A DNA stretch of 27,231 nucleotides, from contig NZ_DKLM01000105.1 in the NCBI RefSeq assembly GCF_002455975.1, positions 10,838-38,068 on the forward strand. Direction: 5' to 3'. This stretch comes from Clostridium sp. UBA6640 (GTDB lineage: Bacteria > Bacillota > Clostridia > Clostridiales > Clostridiaceae). A program made the position numbers and the translations under genes. Below are positions 8,136-15,599 of this stretch, in pieces; position 1 is the stretch's first letter; every line of letters starts with the position of its first letter. The notes beneath the pieces are model-generated. The model did no database searches and was not told where the DNA came from. It saw nothing but the letters and a program-made list of their open reading frames with translations.

Positions 8136-8223
8136 ATGGAATTCAAAATAGCGTATAAGTTAAATTTAAGTTTCTATAATAAGAATTAGTTGCAATAATT
8201 ACCCAATATATTGAAATATAAGT

Positions 8224-8275
8224 AAGACAATGATAGTATATATACAATATAATGAATAAATGTAATATTATTCAT
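8224..8275 (+). promoter_or_regulatory. Putative distal promoter with downstream dyad
   Basis: AAGACA (8224-8229), an 18-bp spacer and TATAAT (8248-8253). The last base pairs of the -10 run into a perfect inverted repeat ATGAATAA (8252-8259) / TTATTCAT (8268-8275). A dyad at the transcription start is typical of a repressor site. Both assignments are by eye. Confidence 0.35.
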
Positions 8276-8337
8276 GTATAGAATTAAATTAAACAATAGC
8301 ATAAAAATAAAGTTTAAGATTTTTTATTCTTACAGAC

Positions 8338-8394
8338 TCAACTTTTTAGTTGACAAATTTTTGAATAATTCTTTATATACAAAGGTATATAAAG
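8338..8394 (+). promoter_or_regulatory. Promoter of the ABC exporter with two overlapping operator-like dyads
   Basis: A perfect TTGACA (8350-8355) is followed after 18 bp by TATATA (8374-8379). Two perfect dyads cover these boxes. TCAACT/AGTTGA (8338-8343 and 8348-8353) overlaps the -35. CTTTATATAC/GTATATAAAG (8371-8380 and 8385-8394, 4-nt spacer) overlaps the -10 and start site. This is the layout expected for an inducible exporter under a dimeric repressor, but no regulator gene is adjacent. About 190 nt of leader without a recognised riboswitch separates it from the ABC ATPase start. Confidence 0.55.
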
Positions 8395-8575
8395 ATGGCT
8401 TCTAAAGTTATGAGTGTGCCATGAATAATATAAATTTATGGAGTTGATTTCAAGGTGTAAGTACAAAAGCTACATTTTCTAGTAATCATTTACCATAGTT
8501 ATAAGATAGCTAGTATTAAGCGCTGATTTGCTAACTATTTTTGTTTATAATTTGATATTAAAAGAAGGTGTAAAA

Positions 8576-9259
8576 ATGAGTGTATTGAGAACATCTAAGC
8601 TTCAAAAGATCTATGGAGTAGGTAATGATGAAGTTAGAGCTTTAAAATCTACAGATTTAACTATTGAAGATGGAGAATTTATTTGTGTAGTTGGGACAAG
8701 CGGATCAGGGAAAAGTACTTTATTACACTTAATGGCAGGGCTAGATAGACCATCTTCAGGAAAAGTATATATATCAGATATAGATATATATAACATGAGA
8801 GAACGAAATTTAGCTATATTTAGAAGGAGAAATATAGGATTTATATTTCAATTTTTTAACCTAATTCCTATATTAACTATGGAGGAAAATATAAAACTTC
8901 CACTATTAATGGATGGTAAAAAGGTAGATGGAGAGTACTTGGAGGATGTATTAAATATATTAGGTTTGCAAGATAGAAGGAAACACCTTCCTTCACAATT
9001 GTCAGGGGGACAGCAGCAAAGGGTGGCTATAGCTCGAGCATTGGTAGCAAAGCCAAAAATAATATTTGCAGATGAACCAACAGGAAATTTAGATGGTAAA
9101 AATAGAAAAGAAGTTTTGGAGTTAATTACAAAATCAATAAAAAAGTATAAGCAAACATTAGTGATGGTAACCCATGATTATAATATATCATCTATAGCTG
9201 ATAGAGTTATAACCATAGAAGATGGATATGTTGTAGAGGAGAAGAAGGTGAAATCATGA
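8576..9259 (+). CDS. ABC transporter ATP-binding protein (LolD/MacB/BceA class)
   Basis: The start is ATG 8576 after GAAGGTG; an in-frame ATG at 8528 has no ribosome site. The 227-residue single-domain ATPase is complete: Walker A GTSGSGKST (40-48), Q-loop FQFF (Q92), signature LSGGQQQR (142-149), Walker B IIFADE (162-167) and the switch His in VTHD (H200). The wording GTSGSGKSTLLHLMAGLDRP and VLELITKSIKK fits the family that pairs with FtsX-type permeases. These families act in antimicrobial peptide resistance, macrolide efflux and lipoprotein release. It supplies ATP hydrolysis to the permease whose ATG overlaps its TGA by four bases, so the two are translationally coupled. No two-component system of the Bce type lies nearby. 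The substrate is unknown. Confidence 0.93.
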   Translation: MSVLRTSKLQKIYGVGNDEVRALKSTDLTIEDGEFICVVGTSGSGKSTLLHLMAGLDRPSSGKVYISDIDIYNMRERNLAIFRRRNIGFIFQFFNLIPILTMEENIKLPLLMDGKKVDGEYLEDVLNILGLQDRRKHLPSQLSGGQQQRVAIARALVAKPKIIFADEPTGNLDGKNRKEVLELITKSIKKYKQTLVMVTHDYNISSIADRVITIEDGYVVEEKKVKS

Positions 9260-11787
9260 AGGCAGTACTTAGTTTAATACTAAAATATATAAGAAGGAAT
9301 AAGAAAAGAAGTTTATTTTTAGGAATTAGCATAATGATAAGTGCAGCTCTTATAACATCACTTACCTTTACTATAGAGGATTTTAAAAGAGAGAAAGAAA
9401 GAGAAATATTAGAAATAACAGGTGGAGATTTTGATCTACAAATTACCACTTCTAATAATGAGCTTTTAAAAGATATAGACAATTTTTCTTTTATTAAAGA
9501 TAAAAGTGATACCATAATTTTATCTGAACATATAAAGTTAAATGAGAAAAATGGAATTCAGCTAGTTGGTATAGATAATAGAGGACCAGATATATTTAAA
9601 TTTACATTAGTAGATGGAAAGTATCCAAGTAGTGACAATGAAATAGCACTAGATAGCTGGATGATTAATAATTTAAACCCAGTACCTAAAATAGGAGACA
9701 AAATAAATTTAACTTATGAAATAAAAGAAGGAGAAAAACTAAAAGGACAAAATAAAGATAAATTAGATATAGCTAAGATAAATGAGAAATTTATCTTAGT
9801 AGGAACATTTGAACAAATACCTAAGAATGAAAATTATGCTGTAGGATATGTAACTAAGCATTATGCTGAAAATATGCTTATTGCAAAAGGGGATTACAAA
9901 AAAGAAGATATACTACATCTCATTTATATTAAAGTAAAAGAAAATACGAATATAAAAGATACAAAAGAATTATTTTTACAATATAATTCTTTTGCAAATG
10001 ATAATTATATAAGACAATTACTTTTAAAGGGGTTAAAAACTTGGGATAAGATAGGATTTATTTTATATTTCATACTTACTATAACTTCAACTGTAATTAT
10101 TTATAATATGTTTAACGGCTCCACTATGCTTAGAACTCAAGAGATAGGAATGTTTAAAGCATTAGGTATGACACCAAAACAGGTTAAGTGGCTAATAATT
10201 GGAGAAGGAATACTATTAGGAGTAATTTTTATATTTTTAGGAATATTATTAGGAGGATTTTTCTATAAGTTTTCTTTAAGTATCATAAGTGGAACAACTT
10301 TCAAATATGCTTTATCAGATATACCAAGCAAAGCTATAAAAATGTCCTATATATTTGGCATTTTATCTGTAATTATAGGAAGTATAGCTTCAGCAAATAA
10401 AATATCTAAAATGTCATCAATAGATGCATTAAATTGTGTAAATTATTTAGATATTGAAAGTATAAGGTTTAAAGATAATGAAGAAATAGGTGGTACTACC
10501 CAAAAATTTTTATGGGACATATCTTTATGTAATATAAAAAGAAATAAAGGAAGATTTATTATAACCACCACTTCAATAATCATAAGTGTTGTGCTATTTA
10601 TGTTTATAAACTACATTATGAACTCGCAAGATCCATCCTATGGATTTAAGGAATCTTTTGGAGCAGATTTCAAAATAGAAACAACTAACCTTAAGTATAA
10701 TCCAATAAAAGACCAACAAATTGACAGTTTAAAAAATATCTGCGGTGAAGATTCCATAAATGAGTCAATAAGAAATAGTGGATGGATTTATTTAACGGAA
10801 TCTAGGGATAAGATTACGAAAGAGTGTATTGAAGATTTTCAGGATAAAGCTAATAGATTTGATTTTTATAAAGAAGCTAATAAAAAAGGGCAAATATATA
10901 ATACAGTAACAGAATTAGGGTATAGCAGAAGAGAGTTAGAAAAACTTAGATCAGAAATAAAAGAAGGAAAAATAGATTTAGATTTAATGGAAAAAGAACC
11001 TATATGTATCTTAGTTCAAAACCTAATGTATAATAACTTTACTAATTTTAAAGTAGGAGATAAAATTACAATATCTAAAGGAGTCTATTCAAATTCAATA
11101 AATGATAATGCTAAATTAGAAGTAACAATAGGAGCAATTTTAAACAATAAAGAATATATACCTAAGGATAATTCTATATATACAGAAGTCATAATGAGTG
11201 ATACCATGCTAAAGAAATATTTAGATATTGATGGGTATAGTACTGTAGAAATAAACCTAGACAATAAAGATGGCTATATGGAAGTAAAGAAAGATATAAT
11301 TAATAATATAAAAAACGATAGGACTTTAATTTTAAAAGATTATAAAGAAGAGTTAGCAAAAACTAAAGAACAGTACTTTAAAGTAGGAATATTTTTTTAT
11401 AGCTTTATTATTATAACATCCTTATCAAGTATAACTAATATATTTGGAATAATGAGAACAAGTATGGCACTAAGAAAAAAGGAATTTGCAGTATTTAGAG
11501 CTGTAGGAATGAGTAATAGTGAATTAAAGAAGCTTATCATAAATGAAAGCTTAATTTACGGCGGAGTTGGAAGTATAATAGGAGTAACTGTAGGTACTTT
11601 ATTATCTTATTTATTTTTTGCAGGTACCCGAAAAGTTTTTATGCCAGGAATGATATGGCGATTCCCATTCATAACTATATTATGTGTTTTTCTAGTAGTA
11701 GCAATATCTTGTGTCACAGCAGCTCTTACCTCTTCGAGAAAAATATTTAAAAATAGTATAGTTAATGCTATTAGGGCTATTGAATAA
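9256..11787 (+). CDS. FtsX/MacB-type ABC transporter permease
   Basis: The 843-residue membrane protein overlaps the ATPase gene through ATGA. The first membrane helix (SLFLGISIMISAALITSLTF, residues ~19-38) is followed by a ~220-residue extracytoplasmic domain with MacB-core features (ITGGDFDLQI, LVGIDNRGPD, LVDGKYPSSDNEIALD). Three helices around residues 268-385 form a first FtsX domain containing TQEIGMFKALGMTPKQVKW. A second half repeats this plan: helix IITTTSIIISVVLFMFINYI (~434-453), a second extracytoplasmic domain, and C-terminal helices with RKKEFAVFRAVGMSNSELKK. The duplicated layout of about 840 residues matches large Gram-positive FtsX permeases that act with a LolD-like ATPase. 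It probably exports or removes an amphipathic compound; the ligand is not deducible. Confidence 0.9.
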   Translation: MKAVLSLILKYIRRNKKRSLFLGISIMISAALITSLTFTIEDFKREKEREILEITGGDFDLQITTSNNELLKDIDNFSFIKDKSDTIILSEHIKLNEKNGIQLVGIDNRGPDIFKFTLVDGKYPSSDNEIALDSWMINNLNPVPKIGDKINLTYEIKEGEKLKGQNKDKLDIAKINEKFILVGTFEQIPKNENYAVGYVTKHYAENMLIAKGDYKKEDILHLIYIKVKENTNIKDTKELFLQYNSFANDNYIRQLLLKGLKTWDKIGFILYFILTITSTVIIYNMFNGSTMLRTQEIGMFKALGMTPKQVKWLIIGEGILLGVIFIFLGILLGGFFYKFSLSIISGTTFKYALSDIPSKAIKMSYIFGILSVIIGSIASANKISKMSSIDALNCVNYLDIESIRFKDNEEIGGTTQKFLWDISLCNIKRNKGRFIITTTSIIISVVLFMFINYIMNSQDPSYGFKESFGADFKIETTNLKYNPIKDQQIDSLKNICGEDSINESIRNSGWIYLTESRDKITKECIEDFQDKANRFDFYKEANKKGQIYNTVTELGYSRRELEKLRSEIKEGKIDLDLMEKEPICILVQNLMYNNFTNFKVGDKITISKGVYSNSINDNAKLEVTIGAILNNKEYIPKDNSIYTEVIMSDTMLKKYLDIDGYSTVEINLDNKDGYMEVKKDIINNIKNDRTLILKDYKEELAKTKEQYFKVGIFFYSFIIITSLSSITNIFGIMRTSMALRKKEFAVFRAVGMSNSELKKLIINESLIYGGVGSIIGVTVGTLLSYLFFAGTRKVFMPGMIWRFPFITILCVFLVVAISCVTAALTSSRKIFKNSIVNAIRAIE

Positions 11788-11833
11788 AAATATATATTAT
11801 ATTGCAGCTTAGGATAGGGGGTAAGGTAATATT

Positions 11834-12721
11834 ATGGGTTATTTAAAAGAGTATAAAATTTGCAAAGCTAATTCAGAGGAGTGGAGCAGGTATCATGCAA
11901 TTTACAGATTAAGTAATTTTAATGAATGGATGCCATTAAGTTTTCAAGGAGAAATCAATCGTTATATAAAAATAGATTTCTGCTATTGGATAATAAGGAA
12001 TAATAAAAGAATTGGCGGGGCACTTATAAAGCCTAATATGATTAAATGTATATTTACAATACCACCATTTAACAATAAGGAAGATTTAATTAAAGCTTTA
12101 ACTTCATATGCTCACTCTATATCTGACATAAATGAAGATATTATAGTTCCAGATGCTGATTTACACTCAATTGACTACTATAAAGCTGTTGGATTTGGAC
12201 TTCAGAGAGTAGACAAACTTATGGCTTGTGCTACAAGCAATTTTGATATAATATGGGATGATCAATATAAGGTTGCAATACCAGAACGTAAACATGTTGA
12301 GGAAATGGCAGAACTTTATTATGAAACTTACAGCAAAAATAAACTTTTGTATATTGCATCACAGTCCTATGATTTTCAAGTAGAAAATGTTAAGGTTTAT
12401 TTCAATCATGCAGAAGCTATGAAGGCTTCTATGGATTGGTCTACATTGATTTATGATGTTAAAAAGAATAAATTAATTGGTGCATGTACAGTGAGCTTAG
12501 TTAACGAATTACCTTATATTTTTGATTTCGTTGTTCATCCTGAGTATCAAGGTAAGGGATTAGCAACTAATATTATGAAGAGGACATTAGATGTTTTAGC
12601 TAACAGCTATCCAGCTATAAGACTAAATGTCACTGTAGGAAATGATGCGGAGATATTCTATGATAAGTTGGGCTTTATAAGCTTGGCAGAAAAAGCATAT
12701 ATGAAAAAAACAAGTTTATAA
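11834..12721 (+). CDS. GNAT-family N-acetyltransferase, two-domain type (295 aa)
   Basis: The start is ATG 11834 with AGGGGG/AAGGT upstream, 46 bp after the permease, so co-transcription with the exporter is likely. The first ~130 residues look like a degenerate GNAT-like domain (IIRNNKRIGGALI, AVGFGLQRVDKL). The second half is a canonical GNAT domain: DVKKNKLIGACTV, then motif A VHPEYQGKGLATNIM (Q-G-K-G-L-A, acetyl-CoA pyrophosphate loop), and NDAEIFYDKLGF as motif B. The protein is cytoplasmic. GNATs transfer an acetyl group from acetyl-CoA to amines, but the acceptor cannot be named. Proximity to an exporter would suit a role in resistance or modification, which is inference. Confidence 0.85.
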   Translation: MGYLKEYKICKANSEEWSRYHAIYRLSNFNEWMPLSFQGEINRYIKIDFCYWIIRNNKRIGGALIKPNMIKCIFTIPPFNNKEDLIKALTSYAHSISDINEDIIVPDADLHSIDYYKAVGFGLQRVDKLMACATSNFDIIWDDQYKVAIPERKHVEEMAELYYETYSKNKLLYIASQSYDFQVENVKVYFNHAEAMKASMDWSTLIYDVKKNKLIGACTVSLVNELPYIFDFVVHPEYQGKGLATNIMKRTLDVLANSYPAIRLNVTVGNDAEIFYDKLGFISLAEKAYMKKTSL

Positions 12722-12817
12722 AAATATAATACTATTTTAAATATATATGTATTTCATAAAAATTCATTATTTCATATTTAAACATCAAATTTATATAATT
12801 AATTAATTAAATAATAG

Positions 12818-12847
12818 TTGACAAATAATGCAATTAAAAACTATAAT
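12818..12847 (+). promoter_or_regulatory. Strong sigma-A promoter
   Basis: Perfect TTGACA (12818-12823) and perfect TATAAT (12842-12847) separated by 18 bp. It is the best vegetative promoter match in the window and lies 33 bp before the small ORF. Confidence 0.8.
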
Positions 12848-12879
12848 AGGAATATAACCAATAAAAAGGAGGTAGGAAA

Positions 12880-12960
12880 ATGTTAAATAATAATAATTTA
12901 CATGAAGCTAAACTTAATAGAAATACAAATTATACCCTGCCTCAAAATATAGATTTTTAA
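12880..12960 (+). CDS. Small 26-residue ORF, possible leader peptide
   Basis: ATG 12880 follows AAGGAGG (12866-12872) at a spacing of seven, with a consensus promoter directly upstream. It is therefore better equipped for expression than most genes here. The peptide starts MLNNNNLHEAKLNRN and ends PQNIDF. It is hydrophilic and Asn-rich (eight or so Asn), with no signal, membrane segment, double-glycine or Cys pattern, so a toxin or bacteriocin is unlikely. A terminator hairpin starts 29 bp after its stop, a second hairpin follows, and the GNAT operon starts 213 bp after the stop. This layout resembles ribosome-mediated attenuation leaders. Codons 18-20 (12932-12938, ATACCCT) are complementary to 12997-13003 (AGGGTAT) in the terminator, an alternative pairing that could weaken it. 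Expression and function are inferred. Confidence 0.55.
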   Translation: MLNNNNLHEAKLNRNTNYTLPQNIDF

Positions 12961-12989
12961 AAGCAATTTAAGGTTTTATGTTTGTGATT

Positions 12990-13018
12990 AAGTCCTAGGG
13001 TATTACTAGGACTTTTTA
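12990..13018 (+). terminator. Terminator or attenuator hairpin after the 26-codon ORF
   Basis: Perfect 9-bp stem AAGTCCTAG / CTAGGACTT with a 7-nt loop, followed by TTTTA. Confidence 0.75.
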
Positions 13019-13026
13019 TATGCATA

Positions 13027-13085
13027 AATAAAATAGCTATATCTATTTCTAAGGAGGAATGGATATAGCTATTTTATTTTTACAT
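13027..13085 (+). terminator. Second, unusually long hairpin with T-rich tail
   Basis: Perfect 17-bp arms (13027-13043 and 13062-13078, centred on TAGCTATATC / GATATAGCTA) enclose an 18-nt loop. The sequence after the stem is T-rich. The loop carries AAGGAGG (13051-13057), a perfect Shine-Dalgarno. The nearest ATG (13059) is only one base away and opens just 11 codons, so it probably does not initiate. A second attenuator, a terminator or a small mobile-element remnant are all possible. Confidence 0.6.
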
Positions 13086-13173
13086 AGATTTTAAGTAAAC
13101 ATATTAGGCATCAATTATAAAAATATTAATCGAAAAGGTAAATAATAAGAGAATGTATGAAGAGGTGAGAAAA

Positions 13174-13671
13174 ATGATTGAACTTCGTTATCCTAAAATA
13201 GAGGAAGCAGAAGAATATTTAAGAATTTTAAAAGATGGAAAGTATGAATTTTATCATGCAGCTATTCCAGAGGATGTTGAAGAAGAAATTAAATGGATTA
13301 AAAAAAGAGAGTACAAAAGAAAAAATAATCTTGAGTATAATTATTCTATAATTTACAGGGGAATTTTAGTGGGAGGTTGTAACATTAAAATATTTCGAGA
13401 GTCACCACATATAGGAGAACTTGGATATTTTGTAGATAGAAACTGCTTTGATAAAGGAATTGCATCAGAAGTTGTAGTTAAACTAGAGAAGATAGCCTTT
13501 GAAGAACTAAATCTAGTTAGACTTGAAATAAGAATGGACCCAAGAAATAAAGCTAGTGAAAAAGTTGCAATTAAAAATGATTTTGTTAAAGAAGGGCAAC
13601 TTAGAAAAGTTTTAGAGTTTCAGGGAGAATACTATGATAATCTACTATATGCTAAGGTAAAATTATTATGA
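13174..13671 (+). CDS. GNAT-family N-acetyltransferase (165 aa)
   Basis: AGAGGTGAG just upstream selects ATG 13174 over the in-frame ATG 13153, which lies before that site. The fold order is recognisable: MIELRYPKIEEAEEYLRIL at the start, a central sheet (YSIIYRGILVGGCNIKIF), ELGYFVDRNCFDKGIASEVV as motif A (F-D-K-G-I-A), then VRLEIRMDPRNKASEKVAIKNDF as motif B. The end QGEYYDNLLYAKVKL resembles RimJ/RimL-type proteins, which acetylate protein N-termini or small amines. It is the first structural gene after the leader region, and its TGA overlaps the next ATG (ATGA), so it is coupled to the esterase. Confidence 0.85.
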   Translation: MIELRYPKIEEAEEYLRILKDGKYEFYHAAIPEDVEEEIKWIKKREYKRKNNLEYNYSIIYRGILVGGCNIKIFRESPHIGELGYFVDRNCFDKGIASEVVVKLEKIAFEELNLVRLEIRMDPRNKASEKVAIKNDFVKEGQLRKVLEFQGEYYDNLLYAKVKLL

Positions 13672-14870
13672 GTATGAGTAATTTTAAAAGTTGCAAATTA
13701 AGTGAATTATTAAGAGAAATAGAAAAAGAAAATTATAGTGCAATTGAAGAGTTTTGGCTAGATATAGAAAGAATAGGTACACCTTTAGTGGAAGAAATAG
13801 ATAATAGTAATGTATTAGTAACTTTTCTATACAGAGATACAGAAAATATAGAAAATATATTAATTTATGGGGGAGTTCCAGGCTTTCGTTATTCGGAAAA
13901 TATAATGGAGCATATTGAAGGCACTGATATATGGTTTAGAACCTATAAAGTTAGGAATGATGTAAAATTTAAGTATAACTTTTCTTTAAATTATAAATTT
14001 GACAACAACTATAAAAATATAAAGAAGAATTCAATTGTAGATCCATTAAATCCTAATATATTTCAATTTGCAGAGGATGAAGAAAATCCAGAAGATAAAC
14101 AGCAGAAATTTTCATTAGTAAAATTACCTAAGGTTGAAGAAGAATTTTGGACAGTATCTAGAGAGTCAGTTAAAAGTGGAAAAATTAAATCAAATAGATT
14201 TTATAGTGAAATTTTAGGAGATACTCGAAGAATATGGGTTTATACTCCATGGAATTATAGAAATGATGGGAGTCCATATAATTTGTTAGTTCTTACTGAT
14301 GGCTTTGAATATATGAATATGGGTGCTGAAACTGTATTTAATAACTTAATAAATGATGAAAGAATTTCTCCAATGGTTTGTGTATTTGTTGAAAGCAAAG
14401 AGAATAGATATGAGGAACTTACCTGTAATGAAAAGTTATCTGACTTTTTATCTGAAGAATTAATAACATGGATTTATGAAAATTATAATATAAGTAAAAA
14501 TCCGAAGGAGAGAATTATAGGAGGAGTTAGTCTTGGAGGGTTAACAGCTACACACATAGCTTATAAAAATCCTCATATATTTGGCAATGTACTTTCTCAA
14601 TCAGGCTCTTATTGGTATGAAAATCAATGGCTTACTAAAGAGTATGAAAATAATGATAGGCTGCCTATAAAATTTTATTTAAATGCAGGATTATTAGAAA
14701 ATCATCCATATGATGACGAACCTATAATGATGGAAGTGATAAATAATATGCGAGATGTCTTACTAAATAAGGGATATAGTGTAGCTTATGAAAATTTTCC
14801 ATCAGGACATGATTATTTAGGCTGGGGTGAAACACTAGCTACAGGACTTATAGCTTTAATTGGAATGTAG
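13668..14870 (+). CDS. Enterochelin esterase (Fes)-like hydrolase with N-terminal DUF3327-type domain
   Basis: The 400-residue cytoplasmic protein is coupled to the preceding GNAT by ATGA. Residues ~15-150 fit the N-terminal domain of Fes-type esterases (VTFLYRDTENIENILIYGG, then DPLNPNIF just before the catalytic domain). Residues ~165-400 are an esterase-D alpha/beta hydrolase: RRIWVYTPWNY, LLVLTDGFEY, the nucleophile elbow GGVSLGGLTA (Ser288), LSQSGSYWY and a terminal GHDYLGWGETL (His381). Fes enzymes open cyclic tri-ester siderophores after uptake. Nothing in the window encodes siderophore synthesis or import, so another ester substrate, such as a xenobiotic or macrocyclic lactone, is equally possible. 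The domain call is solid; the substrate is not. Confidence 0.85.
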   Translation: MSMSNFKSCKLSELLREIEKENYSAIEEFWLDIERIGTPLVEEIDNSNVLVTFLYRDTENIENILIYGGVPGFRYSENIMEHIEGTDIWFRTYKVRNDVKFKYNFSLNYKFDNNYKNIKKNSIVDPLNPNIFQFAEDEENPEDKQQKFSLVKLPKVEEEFWTVSRESVKSGKIKSNRFYSEILGDTRRIWVYTPWNYRNDGSPYNLLVLTDGFEYMNMGAETVFNNLINDERISPMVCVFVESKENRYEELTCNEKLSDFLSEELITWIYENYNISKNPKERIIGGVSLGGLTATHIAYKNPHIFGNVLSQSGSYWYENQWLTKEYENNDRLPIKFYLNAGLLENHPYDDEPIMMEVINNMRDVLLNKGYSVAYENFPSGHDYLGWGETLATGLIALIGM

Positions 14871-14895
14871 CCTGAGCAGAAAGGATAATGAAAAT

Positions 14896-15456
14896 ATGAA
14901 TTATATAGATTTAATGTTCGAAATCTTTCCAATACTTGAAACGGACAGATTTATTTTAAGAGAAGTAAAATATGGAGATCATGGTGAGATATATGATATA
15001 TATTCTGAGAAAGAAGCAGTTAGATATCAGCAAACTAATCCTATGACCACTATTGAACAGGCAAAAAAATCTGTAGAAGCTTTTTTGAGAGGCTTTAATG
15101 AAAAAAGATTTGTTAGATGGTGTATTGCAGAAAAGGAAACAGATAAGGTTCTAGGATTAATTACACTTAATAATTTTGATAGGAATAATTCAAGTGCAAC
15201 TATAGGATATATGCTTAATAAGAAATATTGGAGAAAAAACATAATGAGTGAGGTAGGAGAAAAGGTTATTAATTATGGATTTAAAACTTTAAATTTACAT
15301 AGAATTGAAGCATCCATACATCCTGATAATATTGCCTCAATAAAGTTATGTTTAAAACTTGGATTTTTAAAAAAAGGACTTAGAAAAGAGTCAGCCTATA
15401 ATATGGCGACGAATGAATATGAGGATAGACTGATATTTGGGATAGTAAATAATTAG
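14896..15456 (+). CDS. GNAT-family N-acetyltransferase, RimJ/RimL type (186 aa)
   Basis: AAAGGAT at 14880-14886 supports ATG 14896; an in-frame TTG at 14860 lies inside the previous gene. It follows the RimJ/RimL layout: ILETDRFILREVKYGDHGEI, then the sheet CIAEKETDKVLGLITLNNF, IGYMLNKKYWRKNIMSEV at the motif A position, and LHRIEASIHPDNIASIKLCL. The acetyl-CoA loop reads W-R-K-N-I-M, where the family usually has a glycine in place of the Asn. Cofactor binding may therefore be altered. It lies 25 bp after the esterase gene. Confidence 0.84.
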   Translation: MNYIDLMFEIFPILETDRFILREVKYGDHGEIYDIYSEKEAVRYQQTNPMTTIEQAKKSVEAFLRGFNEKRFVRWCIAEKETDKVLGLITLNNFDRNNSSATIGYMLNKKYWRKNIMSEVGEKVINYGFKTLNLHRIEASIHPDNIASIKLCLKLGFLKKGLRKESAYNMATNEYEDRLIFGIVNN

Positions 15457-15599
15457 AGCAGCGAGCTATAAAGCTAATTTTTAGTTTCAGATGAAGTTTA
15501 AAATGGCGAAAGCTAAAAAGATTGAGTAAGTCGAAATCGTAAATAATGGTGAACTAAAGATTATTTATAATAAGCTGTTAAAAGTAGAGGGAGAAAAAT

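Larger units (their letters stand above)
12722..13173 (+). other. 452-bp leader region of the GNAT cluster
   Basis: The region between two GNAT genes holds a near-consensus promoter, a 26-codon ORF with an ideal ribosome site, and two successive hairpins, each annotated separately. The first ~95 bp are plain A/T-rich sequence. The last ~80 bp before the next gene show nothing beyond its ribosome site. Confidence 0.6.

Noticed and set aside
8395..8424. 9-codon ORF in the ABC exporter leader
   Set aside because: The only ribosome-like word (AAAGG) lies upstream of the predicted transcription start, so it probably is not translated.
8386..8575. Possible riboswitch in the exporter leader
   Set aside because: I could match it to no known riboswitch or T-box motif.
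13059..13094. 11-codon ORF starting in the loop of the long hairpin
   Set aside because: Its ATG is only one base after AAGGAGG, too close for normal initiation; kept only as a feature of the hairpin.
15491..15529. 12-codon ORF in the gap before the phosphodiesterase-like gene
   Set aside because: No ribosome site and no conserved-looking sequence.
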